Positions 34,325 through 44,606 are shown, numbered from the stretch's first letter. The stretch is DNA of 64,000 nt from an uncultured Lachnospiraceae bacterium (GCA_944383265.1 CALWOX010000002.1:1-64000); one strand, 5' to 3'. Program-made: numbers and translations. Notes: generated by a model not told the origin, from the sequence alone.

Positions 34325-35932
34325 ATGTCTGCTCTTGTTATACATAATGGAAAGATCTACATTGAAAAGCATCATTTTGAGGAGGCTGTCCTTGTTATGG
34401 ACGGCATAATAAAGGCGGTAGGCTCAAACGATGCTATCCTTGCGGCTGCACCCCGCGATGCGAAGCTTTATGATGCAAAGGGACGCACTGTAGTCCCCGG
34501 ATTTAACGATTCCCACCAGCATCTTCAGAGCGTGGGAGAGAACCTTGCAAGCATACAGCTTCTCGGCGCCGACAGTATAGCGGAGGTAAAGCGGAGAGTC
34601 AGAGCTTTTATCGAGAAGAATGAGCCCGCCGCAGGCACAGTGCTTCACGGCACAGGCTGGAATCAGGATTACTTTACTGATGAAAAGAGAGTCCTTGTTC
34701 GCACAGACCTTGACGATATGGCCCCTGAAAATCCTCTTATACTGGAGAGGGCATGTGGTCATATCCTTACTGCAAGCAGTTCCGCCCTTGAGCTGGCGGG
34801 CATAACAGGAAAGACCGAGCCCCTTCCCGGAGGGGCAATAGATCTTGATGAAAACGGCGAGCCCACAGGAGTCATTCGCGAGAATGCCTGCTCACAAGTG
34901 CTTTCCATAATGCCGAAGGAAACAGTCGAGAGCATAATGGAAAAGCTCTGCCTTGCTATGGACCATGCCGCGGAATGCGGAGTAACCTCTGTTCAGTCTA
35001 TGGATATGCGCCCCGGAAAGTGGAGAGAGACATGGGAAGCCTATAAGAGAGTTCAGACGGAAGCTCCTACATTAAGAGTATACCAGCAGGTGAACTTTAT
35101 GGAGCCCGAGAGTTTTAAGGAATTCATTAATGAGGGCTTTAAGACCGGAGACGGAGATCCCTTCCTTAAGATAGGTCCCTTAAAGATGTTCCTTGACGGA
35201 AGTCTCGGAGCAAGGACCGCTCTTATGAGAAAACCCTATAATGACGATGCCTCAACCTGCGGCATCCCTACTATTACAAAGGAATGTCTTGACGAGATGA
35301 TAAAGACAGCGCAGGAGAACGGTTTCTCTGTAATAGTACACGCTATAGGCGACGGCGCCATAGACATGGCTCTTACAGCCTATGAGAAGGTGATAAAAAA
35401 CGGCGAGAACCCTCTCCGCCACGGAATAGTGCATTGCCAGATCACAGATATGCCTATGCTTGAGAGGTTTAAAAAGAGCGATATCCTTGCCCTTGTACAG
35501 CCCATATTCCTGCACTATGACATGACTGTAGTGGAAGACAGAGTGGGTAAGGAGCTTGCAGGTACAAGCTATGCTTTCGAGACCTTAAGAAAGCTGGGAG
35601 TACATGAGAGCTTCGGAACCGACAGCCCCGTTGAGGACCTGAACGCCATAAACAATCTCTACTGCGCTGTGACAAGGAAGAACCTTAAGGGACAGCCTGA
35701 GAGAGGATTCTATCCCGATGAGTGCATGGACATATACGATGCTGTGGACGCCTATACATACGAGTCCGCATACGCTGAATTTGAGGAGAATGTAAAGGGT
35801 CGCATAAAGCCCGGATACTATGCCGATATGGTAATATTAAGTCAGGATATATTCACCATTCCCTCTGACGAGATAATCAACACCAAAGTGGATGCGACTA
35901 TAGTGGACGGAAGATTTGTATACGAAAGATAA
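34325..35932 (+). CDS. Amidohydrolase, YtcJ family
   Basis: 535-residue metal-dependent hydrolase. The N-terminal composite domain is followed by VVPGFNDSHQH (about 57-67), where SHQH corresponds to the first metal-binding HxH. HGIVHCQITDMPML near 362-375 carries further metal/base histidines, and FGTDSPVE near 422-429 contains the conserved catalytic Asp. The C-terminal half matches YtcJ (Pfam Amidohydro_3). Substrates of YtcJ-type enzymes are usually unknown amides. AGGAGGAAAATTAA precedes the ATG. It stands alone before a large terminator. Confidence 0.88.
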   Translation: MSALVIHNGKIYIEKHHFEEAVLVMDGIIKAVGSNDAILAAAPRDAKLYDAKGRTVVPGFNDSHQHLQSVGENLASIQLLGADSIAEVKRRVRAFIEKNEPAAGTVLHGTGWNQDYFTDEKRVLVRTDLDDMAPENPLILERACGHILTASSSALELAGITGKTEPLPGGAIDLDENGEPTGVIRENACSQVLSIMPKETVESIMEKLCLAMDHAAECGVTSVQSMDMRPGKWRETWEAYKRVQTEAPTLRVYQQVNFMEPESFKEFINEGFKTGDGDPFLKIGPLKMFLDGSLGARTALMRKPYNDDASTCGIPTITKECLDEMIKTAQENGFSVIVHAIGDGAIDMALTAYEKVIKNGENPLRHGIVHCQITDMPMLERFKKSDILALVQPIFLHYDMTVVEDRVGKELAGTSYAFETLRKLGVHESFGTDSPVEDLNAINNLYCAVTRKNLKGQPERGFYPDECMDIYDAVDAYTYESAYAEFEENVKGRIKPGYYADMVILSQDIFTIPSDEIINTKVDATIVDGRFVYER

Positions 35933-35947
35933 AATATAATATTATGA

Positions 35948-36025
35948 TGCCGGGGGCAAAAGGCCTGAGTCCGCATGAGTTTTCATGACAGGACCGCAGA
36001 CCGTGGACCCCCGGCTTCATTTTTC
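35948..36025 (+). terminator. Long nested terminator after the amidohydrolase
   Basis: GCCGGGGG (35949-35956) pairs with CCCCCGGC (36008-36015). An internal cruciform GTCCGCATGA...TCATGACAGGAC lies inside the loop. TTCATTTTT follows. Confidence 0.8.
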
Positions 36026-36167
36026 GGAATGATACACGTTGCCTTTACCGACAAATTCGGATTTGTTCAAATACATTGGCATAAACCTATATACAAAATT
36101 AAAAAGATATATTACAATCAAGGCGGATAAGCGCACCGAAATGATAATTGCTTCATTGAAGGCGCTC

Positions 36168-36183
36168 TTTAATTGCAATTAAA
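36168..36183. promoter_or_regulatory. Perfect 16-bp palindrome, likely operator
   Basis: TTTAATTGCAATTAAA is a perfect dyad 24 bp upstream of the ABC exporter start codon. Its size and AT-rich halves fit MarR- or TetR-type operators. No regulator gene is adjacent. Confidence 0.6.
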
Positions 36184-36207
36184 ATAAAAAATGTGGCAGG
36201 TGAAATT

Positions 36208-37938
36208 ATGATCAGGATAATCAGACACAGCTTAAGAGAGTATAAGACTCCGGCCATCATAACGATGGTGCTCGTGATCTTTGAGGGTATACTTGAGTGT
36301 ATGATACCCTTCACGATAGCTCAGCTCATCACAGGAGTCAGGGCGGCGGATATGTCTCTTATACAGAGATACGGCATAATACTTATAGTCCTTGCCGTGC
36401 TTTCGCTGCTGGCGGGTGCCGGAGGAGGAATAGCTTCTGCAGACGCGGTTACGGGACTTTCCAGAAACCTGAGAAAGGACATGTTTGAGAGGATACAGTC
36501 ATTTTCATTTGAAAATATAGACAAATTTTCCACCCCCTCTATAGTGACCAGGCTTACGACGGACGTTATGAATGTGCAGCAGTCCTTCATGATGATAATC
36601 CGTATGGTCATGAGGGCTCCTGTTATAATAATCTTCGCTACAGTCATGTCCTTCAGGATATCGTCAGAGATATCAATGCTCTTTTTGGGACTTATCCCCT
36701 TTATGGCAATAATCCTTTTTGCAATAGTAAAGATAGTAATGCCCATATTCAGGAGAGCGTTCCATAAGTATGATGATCTGAACGCATCTGTCGAGGAGAA
36801 TGTCGAAGGAATAAGGGTTGTAAAGGCGTATGTACATGAGGACCTTGAGATAAAGAAATTTGAGAAGGCCTCAGGAAACCTTATGGCTGACTTTACAAAG
36901 GCCGAAAGGATACTTGCGTGGAACGCACCCATACTTCAGTTTTCAATTTATGCTGTCATAACAGTGGCACTTTATATAGGCGCACAGACGATACTCGAGA
37001 GTAACGGTTTAAAGCTCAATGTAGGAGGAATATCTTCTATAGTAGTATACGGTATGCAGATACTTATGAGCTTGAACATCCTTTCCATGGTATTTACCAT
37101 GATATCCATGTCAATGGAGTCCGCAGAGCGTATCGAGGAGATACTTGACGAGGAGCCGAGGATAAAGAATCCTGAAAATCCTGTGTATGAAGTGGCGGAC
37201 GGAAGCGTTGATTTTGACGATGTGTACTTTGCCTACGGAAAGAATTCCGCAGATGTATTAAAGGATATAAATCTTCATATAGATGAAGGAGAGACCATAG
37301 GTATAGTAGGAGGAACAGGCTCCTCAAAGACAACACTTATAAGCCTTATATCAAGGCTTTATGACGTGACTGCGGGACGTGTTCTGGTAGGCGGCAGAGA
37401 TGTAAGAAACTATGACCTTGACACCTTGAGAGGCGCGGTCTCCGTAGTTCTTCAGAAGAACGTATTGTTCTCAGGAACCATAAAGGAAAACATGCGCTGG
37501 GGAAATAAAAATGCGACTGACGAGGAGATCGTTGAGGCATGTAAGCTTGCTCAGGCTGATGAGTTTATAAGTACCTTCCCCAAGGGCTATGACACCTATA
37601 TCGAACAGGGTGGAACCAACGTGTCAGGAGGACAGAAGCAGAGGCTTTGTATCGCGAGGGCTCTCCTTAAAAAGCCCAAGGTGCTTATACTTGATGATTC
37701 CACAAGCGCTGTGGATACCTACACTGACGCACTCATAAGAAAGGCCTTCAGAGAGTATCTCCCCAAGACCACAAAGATAATAATAGCTCAGAGAATATCC
37801 TCGGTTGAGGACTGTGACCGTATCATAGTAATGCACAACGGAAGGATAAACGGAATAGGAAAGCACGATGAGCTTTTAAAGACAAATGACATATATCGTG
37901 AGGTATATGAATCTCAGCAGAGGAAGGCGGTGGAATAA
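36208..37938 (+). CDS. ABC exporter half-transporter (multidrug type), first subunit
   Basis: Type IV exporter with six transmembrane helices (about 15-315) and a C-terminal ATPase. The P-loop at 368-375 reads GGTGSSKT, where the usual second glycine (GxGK) is Ser; this variant is common in clostridial heterodimeric exporters. The signature is NVSGGQKQRL and Walker B VLILDDSTSAVD; the Asp in the catalytic Glu position (DDS) marks a degenerate ATP site. ATG 36208 follows CAGGTGAAATT. It is followed after 1 bp by the second subunit, so the pair likely forms a heterodimer with one consensus ATP site. Confidence 0.93.
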   Translation: MIRIIRHSLREYKTPAIITMVLVIFEGILECMIPFTIAQLITGVRAADMSLIQRYGIILIVLAVLSLLAGAGGGIASADAVTGLSRNLRKDMFERIQSFSFENIDKFSTPSIVTRLTTDVMNVQQSFMMIIRMVMRAPVIIIFATVMSFRISSEISMLFLGLIPFMAIILFAIVKIVMPIFRRAFHKYDDLNASVEENVEGIRVVKAYVHEDLEIKKFEKASGNLMADFTKAERILAWNAPILQFSIYAVITVALYIGAQTILESNGLKLNVGGISSIVVYGMQILMSLNILSMVFTMISMSMESAERIEEILDEEPRIKNPENPVYEVADGSVDFDDVYFAYGKNSADVLKDINLHIDEGETIGIVGGTGSSKTTLISLISRLYDVTAGRVLVGGRDVRNYDLDTLRGAVSVVLQKNVLFSGTIKENMRWGNKNATDEEIVEACKLAQADEFISTFPKGYDTYIEQGGTNVSGGQKQRLCIARALLKKPKVLILDDSTSAVDTYTDALIRKAFREYLPKTTKIIIAQRISSVEDCDRIIVMHNGRINGIGKHDELLKTNDIYREVYESQQRKAVE

Positions 37939-37939
37939 T

Positions 37940-39838
37940 ATGAATAAGACTGAAAAGAAGCCTAAGTCAGCTATGGGTTGGGTGTTCTATGAGATATTCA
38001 AGGCCTACCCGAGACTGATGCCCATAACTATAGGATGTATAATCTTAAGTGCAGGAATCACGGCTATACCTTCGGTATTCATGGAGAGGATATTTGCTGT
38101 TATAGAAAACGGACTTAATGCAGGCAGCGACTGGCAGCAGCTTGCCGGAGATATAGTTCCCTATATCATGATATTGGGAAGTCTCTATGTATTTTCTCTT
38201 ATAGTTGCCTCATTCTACAATCAGGCTCTTGCCATTATGGGACAGGGCTCCCTCATGGCCATGCGTAATCAGATGTTCGCATCCATGCAGAAGCTTCCCA
38301 TAAGATATTTTGACACACATAAGCACGGAGACATCATGAGCTACTATACAAACGATATAGACCTTCTCCGTCAGCTTATAGCTCAGGTAATACCCAACGC
38401 CCTCATGCAGGGAACCATTATCATATGCGTTTTCTTCATTATGATATATTACAGTGTGCCCATGGCTTTAATAGTGGTTGCCGGCTCCGTAATAATGACC
38501 ATAGTCGGAAGGAAATTCGGAACCTCCGCTTCAAGACATTTCATGCGTAACCAGAGATATATGGGCCAGATGGAAGGATATATCCAGGAGATGATGAACG
38601 GACAGAAGGTGGTAAAGGTATTCTGTCACGAGGACGAGACTCTTGCGGGATTTGTGGATATATCCGACAAATTCTATCTCGAGTCAAGGAACGGAAACAG
38701 ATTTGCAAACATGCTCATGCCTATAGTTGCAAATATGGGAAATATAATATACGTTGTGGTCGCGTTCATGGGAGGCTGGTTCCTTCTTACGGGATTTACA
38801 AATTTCAGCCTTGGCGGAGCGCCCTTCAGCATTGCTATAGTAGTTGCATTCCTGCAGATGACAAGACAGTTTTCAAATAACATTACTCAGATATCCAGCC
38901 AGCTTGGCTTTGTCGTAATGGCTATGGCGGGAGCCGACCGTATATTCGATCTTGTAAGTGAGGAGCCGGAGACAGATGACGGATATGTCGAGCTTGTAAA
39001 TGCTACGGAAAAGGACGGAGAGCTCACCGAGAGCAATGAGAGGACAGGAGTCTGGGCATGGAAGCATCCCCACAAGGCTGACGGCACCATAACCTATAAA
39101 AAGCTTGAGGGCGATGTCCGCTTCTTTGATGTGGACTTCGGATATACTCCTGAGAAGATAGTGCTTCACGACATATCTCTCTATGCAAAGCCCGGACAGA
39201 AGGTGGCCTTTGTCGGAAGCACCGGAGCCGGAAAAACCACTATAACAAACCTTATAAACAGGTTTTATGATATTCAGGAAGGAAAGATCCGCTACGACGG
39301 AATAAACATCAATAAGATAAAGAAATCCTCACTTCGCCGATCACTGGGAATGGTGCTTCAGGATACCAACCTCTTTACCGGAACTATCATGGACAATATC
39401 CGCTACGGCAATATATCAGCCACAGACGGAGAGTGCATAGCTGCCGCAAGGATGGTAGGAGCGGATCAGTTCATAATGCAGCTGCCTGATAAATACAATA
39501 CCTTCCTTACAGGAAACGGAGCCATGCTGTCTCAGGGGCAGAGGCAGCTCCTTTCCATAGCGAGAGCCGCTGTAGCAGACCCTCCTGTTATGATAATGGA
39601 CGAGGCTACATCCTCTATAGATACAAGGACAGAGGAGATAGTGCAGAGAGGAATGGATGCTCTGATGCAGGGAAGAACTGTATTTGTAATTGCCCACAGA
39701 CTCTCTACAGTAAGAAACTCCGATGTTATCATGGTTCTCGAGCACGGCCGTATCATTGAGAGAGGTACGCATGAGCAGCTCCTTGAGCAGAAGGGAACAT
39801 ATTATAAGCTCTATACAGGTGCTTTTGAGCTTGATTAA
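37940..39838 (+). CDS. ABC exporter half-transporter (multidrug type), second subunit
   Basis: 632-residue partner of the preceding gene: six transmembrane helices (about 25-330) and an ATPase with Walker A GSTGAGKTT, signature LSQGQRQLLS and Walker B VMIMDEATSSID with the catalytic Glu. This site is the canonical one, whereas the partner's is altered. A ~40-residue insertion rich in Glu/Thr lies between the membrane and ATPase domains (about 350-390). ATG 37940 is used because upstream alternatives lie inside the first gene and GGTGGAATA precedes it. Substrate unknown. Confidence 0.93.
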   Translation: MNKTEKKPKSAMGWVFYEIFKAYPRLMPITIGCIILSAGITAIPSVFMERIFAVIENGLNAGSDWQQLAGDIVPYIMILGSLYVFSLIVASFYNQALAIMGQGSLMAMRNQMFASMQKLPIRYFDTHKHGDIMSYYTNDIDLLRQLIAQVIPNALMQGTIIICVFFIMIYYSVPMALIVVAGSVIMTIVGRKFGTSASRHFMRNQRYMGQMEGYIQEMMNGQKVVKVFCHEDETLAGFVDISDKFYLESRNGNRFANMLMPIVANMGNIIYVVVAFMGGWFLLTGFTNFSLGGAPFSIAIVVAFLQMTRQFSNNITQISSQLGFVVMAMAGADRIFDLVSEEPETDDGYVELVNATEKDGELTESNERTGVWAWKHPHKADGTITYKKLEGDVRFFDVDFGYTPEKIVLHDISLYAKPGQKVAFVGSTGAGKTTITNLINRFYDIQEGKIRYDGININKIKKSSLRRSLGMVLQDTNLFTGTIMDNIRYGNISATDGECIAAARMVGADQFIMQLPDKYNTFLTGNGAMLSQGQRQLLSIARAAVADPPVMIMDEATSSIDTRTEEIVQRGMDALMQGRTVFVIAHRLSTVRNSDVIMVLEHGRIIERGTHEQLLEQKGTYYKLYTGAFELD

Positions 39839-40139
39839 AAACGGATAAAAGAATAAACATCATAAGAAACATACATCTGAATAAACAAATATCGTAAAAT
39901 TAAACGACATAGAAAAGTAAAAAGCAGTCTTTTCAGCATATATCGGAGCTTATTCCTATGCTGCTGAAGGCTGCTTTTTTAATTTATCTCATTAAAATAG
40001 TAAAATATGCGAAAAAAGGCAAATTCCTATTTAAAAACTATTGATTTATTTTATTTATTATGTATAATTTAGGCATGATTAATTTAATTAAAATTGTTAA
40101 AAATTAATCAAAAATAATAAGAATAGGGGGTCGAGAACA
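39839..40139 (+). other. Intergenic region with terminator and AT-rich leader
   Basis: Holds the exporter terminator at 39923-39981 and then an AT-rich stretch to the MFS gene. TATAAT occurs at 40064-40069 as a possible -10. No ORF. Confidence 0.4.
39923..39981 (+). terminator. Terminator after the ABC exporter genes
   Basis: AGCAGTC...TTCAGCA pairs with TGCTGAA-GGCTGCT around a 20-nt loop, followed by TTTTTT. Confidence 0.85.
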
Positions 40140-41432
40140 ATGAAACAAAATCTGTTTAAGGTTGACGGCAGATTTTACTACGGCTGGGTCATGCTTTTCT
40201 GCGGATTCATGTCCATGTTTATCTGCTATGTAATCAAGGTAAATTGTACCTCACTTTTTTACACGCCGGTCTGCGAAGAATTCGGAGTGAGCCGAACAGC
40301 ATTTACTCAGGTAAATACGGCTATGACGGCCACGATGATGATAGGCTCTGTGTTTATCGGAAAGATTTATAAGAAATTTCCGATGAAGTTTGTCCTGACA
40401 GGCTGTGTGGCTGTAGCTGCGGTTTGTTACGTTCTTATGTCATTCTCCACAGCTATATGGCAGCTTTGGATACTCGGAGCTGTCCAGGGCTTTGCATGGT
40501 CGGGTGCCACAAACCTTCCTGTAACCATTATGGTAAGCAACTGGTTCGGCCCCAAGATCAAAGGAACAGCAATGTCGATAGGAATGCTGGGAAGCGGAGC
40601 GGGAGCTCTTGTTTGGGTAAAGCTTATAAATTCCGTAATATCAAACAATGGCTGGAGAGCGGGATACCTTGCTATGGCGGCTGCTCTTGCCATCATGATA
40701 CCTATAGCACTGATACTTGTTGTCAGCATGCCTACAGATAAGGGCTTTGAGACGAGAGTCGGAGATCCTTCTCCTGAGGAGCTTCAGGCGTCTCATACCG
40801 TATCTGCTCAGAAGGCGGGAATCACAGGACAGCAGGCTTTAAAGACCGCCAGATGGTGGCTCCAGTGGCTTGCGGGAATGACGACAATGATAGGTGCTGC
40901 CGCATTCTCGGCTCAGTTCGTCGATTACTATACAGGAGTTACAGGGTCAAGCGATCAGGCGACGACGCTTTATTCGGCGGCTCTCGGAACTCTTATATTG
41001 GGAAAGTTCCTCCTTGGAGTATTTTCAGACATACTTCATGTAAAAAGAACTTCAGTCATTGCACCTCTTTTCTATGCGGGAGTGTTCGCGTGCATGGCTC
41101 TTTCCTCTCAGGATATGATGTTTGCAACGATACTTATACCTCTTTACATGATAGGCGGCGCTGTACCTTCGGTTACACCGTTCCTTGTAACAGCTTATAA
41201 TTTCGGCGACAAGGAGTACGGAGTAATGAGCGGATGGATGAATATAGCGGGAAATGTAGGCCAGATAGTAGGCCCTACGGTAGCCGCAATTATATTTGAT
41301 GTGACCGGAACATATAATCTCGCATGGATAATATTCTCGGTTCTTATGGTACTTGTAGCGGTGCTTTACCTTGCCTCAAGCCTTGCCAGCAAGAAGCAGA
41401 TAGCCGCTATGGGATATACACCCAGTAACTAA
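40140..41432 (+). CDS. MFS transporter
   Basis: 430-residue major facilitator protein with about 12 hydrophobic segments. N-terminal motif FYYGWVMLFCGF and the MFS loop between helices 2 and 3 (GKIYKKFPMKFVLTGC) are present. The family shares features with OFA-type and monocarboxylate-type carriers. AGGGGGTC precedes the ATG. It precedes an SDR and an SLC13-type permease, so all three could handle one organic acid or polyol, but the substrate is not readable. Confidence 0.85.
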   Translation: MKQNLFKVDGRFYYGWVMLFCGFMSMFICYVIKVNCTSLFYTPVCEEFGVSRTAFTQVNTAMTATMMIGSVFIGKIYKKFPMKFVLTGCVAVAAVCYVLMSFSTAIWQLWILGAVQGFAWSGATNLPVTIMVSNWFGPKIKGTAMSIGMLGSGAGALVWVKLINSVISNNGWRAGYLAMAAALAIMIPIALILVVSMPTDKGFETRVGDPSPEELQASHTVSAQKAGITGQQALKTARWWLQWLAGMTTMIGAAAFSAQFVDYYTGVTGSSDQATTLYSAALGTLILGKFLLGVFSDILHVKRTSVIAPLFYAGVFACMALSSQDMMFATILIPLYMIGGAVPSVTPFLVTAYNFGDKEYGVMSGWMNIAGNVGQIVGPTVAAIIFDVTGTYNLAWIIFSVLMVLVAVLYLASSLASKKQIAAMGYTPSN

Positions 41433-41470
41433 GCTGTTAAGGAAAAGTCTGACTTTCGGAGGGAAAAACG

Positions 41471-42235
41471 ATGAAAAATTATTTTGATGTAAGTGGAAAA
41501 TTTGCTCTTGTAACAGGGGCATCATCAGGTCTCGGAAGACAGTTTGCAGTCTGCCTTGCAGAGCAGGGCGCAAATGTGGCGATACTTGCGCGACGTGTGG
41601 AGAAGCTTGAGGAAGTGAAAAAAGAGGTGGAATCCTACGGCGTAAGATGCATAGCTGTTCCCTGTGACGTTACAGACACTCAGCAGATAAAGAATGCTGT
41701 TGAGGAGACTGTAAAGGAATTCGGACGAATAGATATACTTATAAACAATGCGGCTGCGGGTTTTGCCACTCCTGCTGTAGAGACTACGGATGAGCTCTGG
41801 AGAAAGGTCATCGATACAAATGTCAACGGAGTATTCTTTGTGGCAAGAGAAGTGGGAAAGGTGATGCTCAAACAGCATTACGGAAAGATCATAAATATCG
41901 GTTCATTCCACTGCATGGTTACGATGAACGGAGTCCCCAGATCGGGATATTCCACGGCTAAGGGAGCTGTAAACATGATGACAAAGGCTCTTGCGGCCGA
42001 GTGGGCAAAGGAGGGCATTACAGTAAACACCTTGGGTCCCGGATACTTCAAGAGCGAGATGGCGGACAAGGTCACAGACGAAAAGTATGACAGGGGTATA
42101 AGAGAGAATTGTCCTATGGGACGCCGCGGAAACCCCGGAGAGCTCAACGGAGCAATGATCTATCTCGCATCAGATGCTTCAAGCTATGTTACAGGTCAGC
42201 TTCTTCTTGTAGACGGAGGATGGACTATAGTATAA
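41471..42235 (+). CDS. Short-chain dehydrogenase/reductase
   Basis: 254-residue classical SDR. Cofactor motif TGASSGLG (about 17-24) followed by ARRVEK, in which the basic residues suggest NADP preference. The NNAA motif is present near 91. The catalytic Ser lies in INIGSFH and Tyr/Lys in GYSTAKGAV. The C-terminus matches the gluconate 5-dehydrogenase/3-oxoacyl reductase-like set. CGGAGGGAAAA precedes the ATG. Closest gene context is the upstream MFS carrier; the physiological substrate is not determined. Confidence 0.9.
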   Translation: MKNYFDVSGKFALVTGASSGLGRQFAVCLAEQGANVAILARRVEKLEEVKKEVESYGVRCIAVPCDVTDTQQIKNAVEETVKEFGRIDILINNAAAGFATPAVETTDELWRKVIDTNVNGVFFVAREVGKVMLKQHYGKIINIGSFHCMVTMNGVPRSGYSTAKGAVNMMTKALAAEWAKEGITVNTLGPGYFKSEMADKVTDEKYDRGIRENCPMGRRGNPGELNGAMIYLASDASSYVTGQLLLVDGGWTIV

Positions 42236-42263
42236 TCATAGAAATAAAGCTTTTGGTAACAAG

Positions 42264-42328
42264 GCGTGCCTGTGCAGTCCCGAAAGGCGGTTTAAGCCTT
42301 AAAAGGAGCGCAGGTGCGCTTTTGATAT
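42264..42328 (+). terminator. Terminator between SDR and SLC13-type genes
   Basis: GCGTGCCTGTGC (42264-42275) pairs along 12 positions, three as G-U, with GCGCAGGTGCGC (42308-42319). TTTTGATATTTT follows. Confidence 0.7.
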
Positions 42329-42349
42329 TTTGAGATATTGGGAGGTCTT

Positions 42350-43642
42350 ATGGTTGCACCCTCGGTAACAGGACTTATAATTTTAGGAATAATGATAGTA
42401 TTATTCATACTAAAGCCGATCCCCGCATCTGCTGCGGGCTGCCTGGGCTGCGCCCTTATGGTACTTTTGGGAGTGGTCGATTTTGAGGCTGCCTTTTCAG
42501 GTTTTTCAAACAGCATAGTAATGCTCATGGCGGGAGCCATGGTAGTGGGGATAGCAATGTTTAAGACCGGAGCGGCGCAGATCATAGGGCGCATGGTCAT
42601 AAAGCTGTCAGGCGGCAATGAGAGAGTCTTTCTCATGGCGTCCTGCATAGTATCAGGGGTATTGTCTATGTTTTTGGCGAATACGGCTATACTTGCCGCA
42701 TTCATCTCAATAGTAGACAGCGTGAGCAGGACATCCCACAATGTAAAGCAGAGAAATATGGTCCTTCCTCTTGCGTGTGCAGTGATGTTCGGAGGGGCTG
42801 CCACACTTATAGGCTGTACTCCTCAGCTTACGGCAAACGGAATAATGAGCGAAATGGTCGGACTGCAAATGGGAATGTGGGATCTTACAGGCCCCGGACT
42901 GACATTGTTCGCTGTATTTTTGATATACCTGTTTTTCTTCGGATACAGATACGGAGAAAGGATATGGGGTGACCGCTGTGCCGTGGATATGGGAATAGAT
43001 GAGGAAAAGATACGTTCCGTTACAGAGGGGCAATTTGATAAATGGAAGGTGGGATTGATGCTCACTATAACCGTTCTTATGATAGTTTCCTATATCACGT
43101 CCTTTATTCCTACAGCGTTGACCGCTGTGGCCGCTGCGCTTCTTTGCGTTATATTCGGACTGTGTACGGTTGAGGACATAGAGAAGGAGATGGACTGGAA
43201 TACTATAGTTTTTCTGGCGTCATGCTTGGGCCTTGCACACGGACTCACTCTTGCGGGATCGGGAGAACTGATAGCGTCCTTTGTATCGGGGCTTTTGGGA
43301 GATGTAAGATCTCCGATAATCATATTTGCCGTGTTGGTATTTATTACACTTTTTATAAGTCAGTTTATAACAAATTCAACAGCTATAATCATAACCTTGC
43401 CTATAGCCATATCAATGTGTGATCTTTACGGCTTTAATCACATGACATTTTGCATCGGCATCACTCTTGCCGCAAGTATTGCCTGCTGCACGCCTCTTGC
43501 CGCGGCACAGATCACTATGACCCAGGTGGCAGGATACGAATTTGCCGACTATTTTAAGTATTGCTTTCCGCTTACGGTGATATGCTATATAGCTATAATT
43601 GTGGTAGTGCCGTTTTTCTTTCCTATCTTACCTTTAGCTTAA
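42350..43642 (+). CDS. SLC13/DASS-type anion permease
   Basis: 430-residue carrier with about 11-12 helices. Two family-typical half-repeats are visible: SNSIVMLMAGAMVVGIA...FLANTAILAAF and FITNSTAIIITLPIAISM, each with an S/T-N-T-type tripeptide used for substrate/Na+ binding. Relatives transport dicarboxylates, citrate or sulfate. ATG 42350 is preceded by GGGAGGTC; the TTG at 42338 overlaps this site. The SDR upstream is separated by a terminator-like hairpin. Confidence 0.85.
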   Translation: MVAPSVTGLIILGIMIVLFILKPIPASAAGCLGCALMVLLGVVDFEAAFSGFSNSIVMLMAGAMVVGIAMFKTGAAQIIGRMVIKLSGGNERVFLMASCIVSGVLSMFLANTAILAAFISIVDSVSRTSHNVKQRNMVLPLACAVMFGGAATLIGCTPQLTANGIMSEMVGLQMGMWDLTGPGLTLFAVFLIYLFFFGYRYGERIWGDRCAVDMGIDEEKIRSVTEGQFDKWKVGLMLTITVLMIVSYITSFIPTALTAVAAALLCVIFGLCTVEDIEKEMDWNTIVFLASCLGLAHGLTLAGSGELIASFVSGLLGDVRSPIIIFAVLVFITLFISQFITNSTAIIITLPIAISMCDLYGFNHMTFCIGITLAASIACCTPLAAAQITMTQVAGYEFADYFKYCFPLTVICYIAIIVVVPFFFPILPLA

Positions 43643-43779
43643 ATAATAATTCTTTTCCTTGACTTGTGAAAGGTTTTGTCGGATTATAACGTATACATTT
43701 TGCCGAAGACAAAAAGGTCTGAATGGCAGAATGAAACAGACCGGATAAAGATCACATCATGACAAAGGAGATAAGAATT

Positions 43780-44511
43780 ATGAGAAAAGGAATCAATAGA
43801 TCGGTGATAATCGCGATGGCGGCAATGCTTTCCGCAGGTATGCTTTCAGCATGCGGACAAAAATCTGTATCAGGCACAGGTGGAGCGGAAAGCGCCGTTA
43901 CAGCGGAATCCTCAGAGACTGCAGAGAGCGAAACAAATATAGAGCAGCAGCCTGTGGCAAAACACGGATATATTACAGCGGTGGATGAGGAGAAGCAAAG
44001 ACTGACCTTTAACAGCGAGGAATATGCCGCGGATGATGAGGGAAACTACAACGAAGTGTCTGCGGAGATGATACTCAATTATAACGACAGCACGCCTGTG
44101 CTTGATGCAAGCACTTTGAGCCCTGTGGCTGTCTCGGATATTGATAAGGATAAGCCGGTATATGTTTGGACCTCTCAGGCAATGACCATGAGCATCCCTC
44201 CTCAGACTGCCGCGCAGGTAATAATTACAAATGTGCCTGATGATGCATCGGCACCTATGTATGTTATAGCCAAGGATGTGGAAAACACCGACGGAGGGAT
44301 CATAATAACAGATCAGGACGGAGTCACATGGAGAGCTGACGGAGATACAGAGGTGATTCCTTACCTTACAAGAAATATTGTTACTCTTGACGATATAAAG
44401 GAGGGTACAAGGATCGTTGTAAGCCAGGGTTCCGAGACGACTACCTCAGGAAGCGAGAGCGCGGGAGATGCTGACGCATATGCGGCCAAGGTGCTCGTAT
44501 TTGCGGATTGA
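43780..44511 (+). CDS. Putative lipoprotein of unknown function
   Basis: 243 residues with a lipobox LSAC at about 23-26 after a short signal peptide (MRKGINRSVIIAMAAMLSAGM). The mature protein is acidic and mostly beta-like, with a Ser/Glu linker at 35-60. No recognised domain. ATG 43780 is chosen over 43759 because AAGGAGATAAG precedes it. It ends before a terminator. Confidence 0.7.
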   Translation: MRKGINRSVIIAMAAMLSAGMLSACGQKSVSGTGGAESAVTAESSETAESETNIEQQPVAKHGYITAVDEEKQRLTFNSEEYAADDEGNYNEVSAEMILNYNDSTPVLDASTLSPVAVSDIDKDKPVYVWTSQAMTMSIPPQTAAQVIITNVPDDASAPMYVIAKDVENTDGGIIITDQDGVTWRADGDTEVIPYLTRNIVTLDDIKEGTRIVVSQGSETTTSGSESAGDADAYAAKVLVFAD

Positions 44512-44570
44512 TAATATTGTGAAGGGACCCGAATATATAAAGTAATATAAATATGCAAAGAAATACAAAA

Positions 44571-44606
44571 AGGTGCAAGGCATAGATGGGGCTTTGCATC
44601 TTTTTT
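44571..44606 (+). terminator. Terminator after the lipoprotein gene
   Basis: AGGTGCAAGGC pairs with GC-TTTGCATCT with a T6 tract following. Confidence 0.8.
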
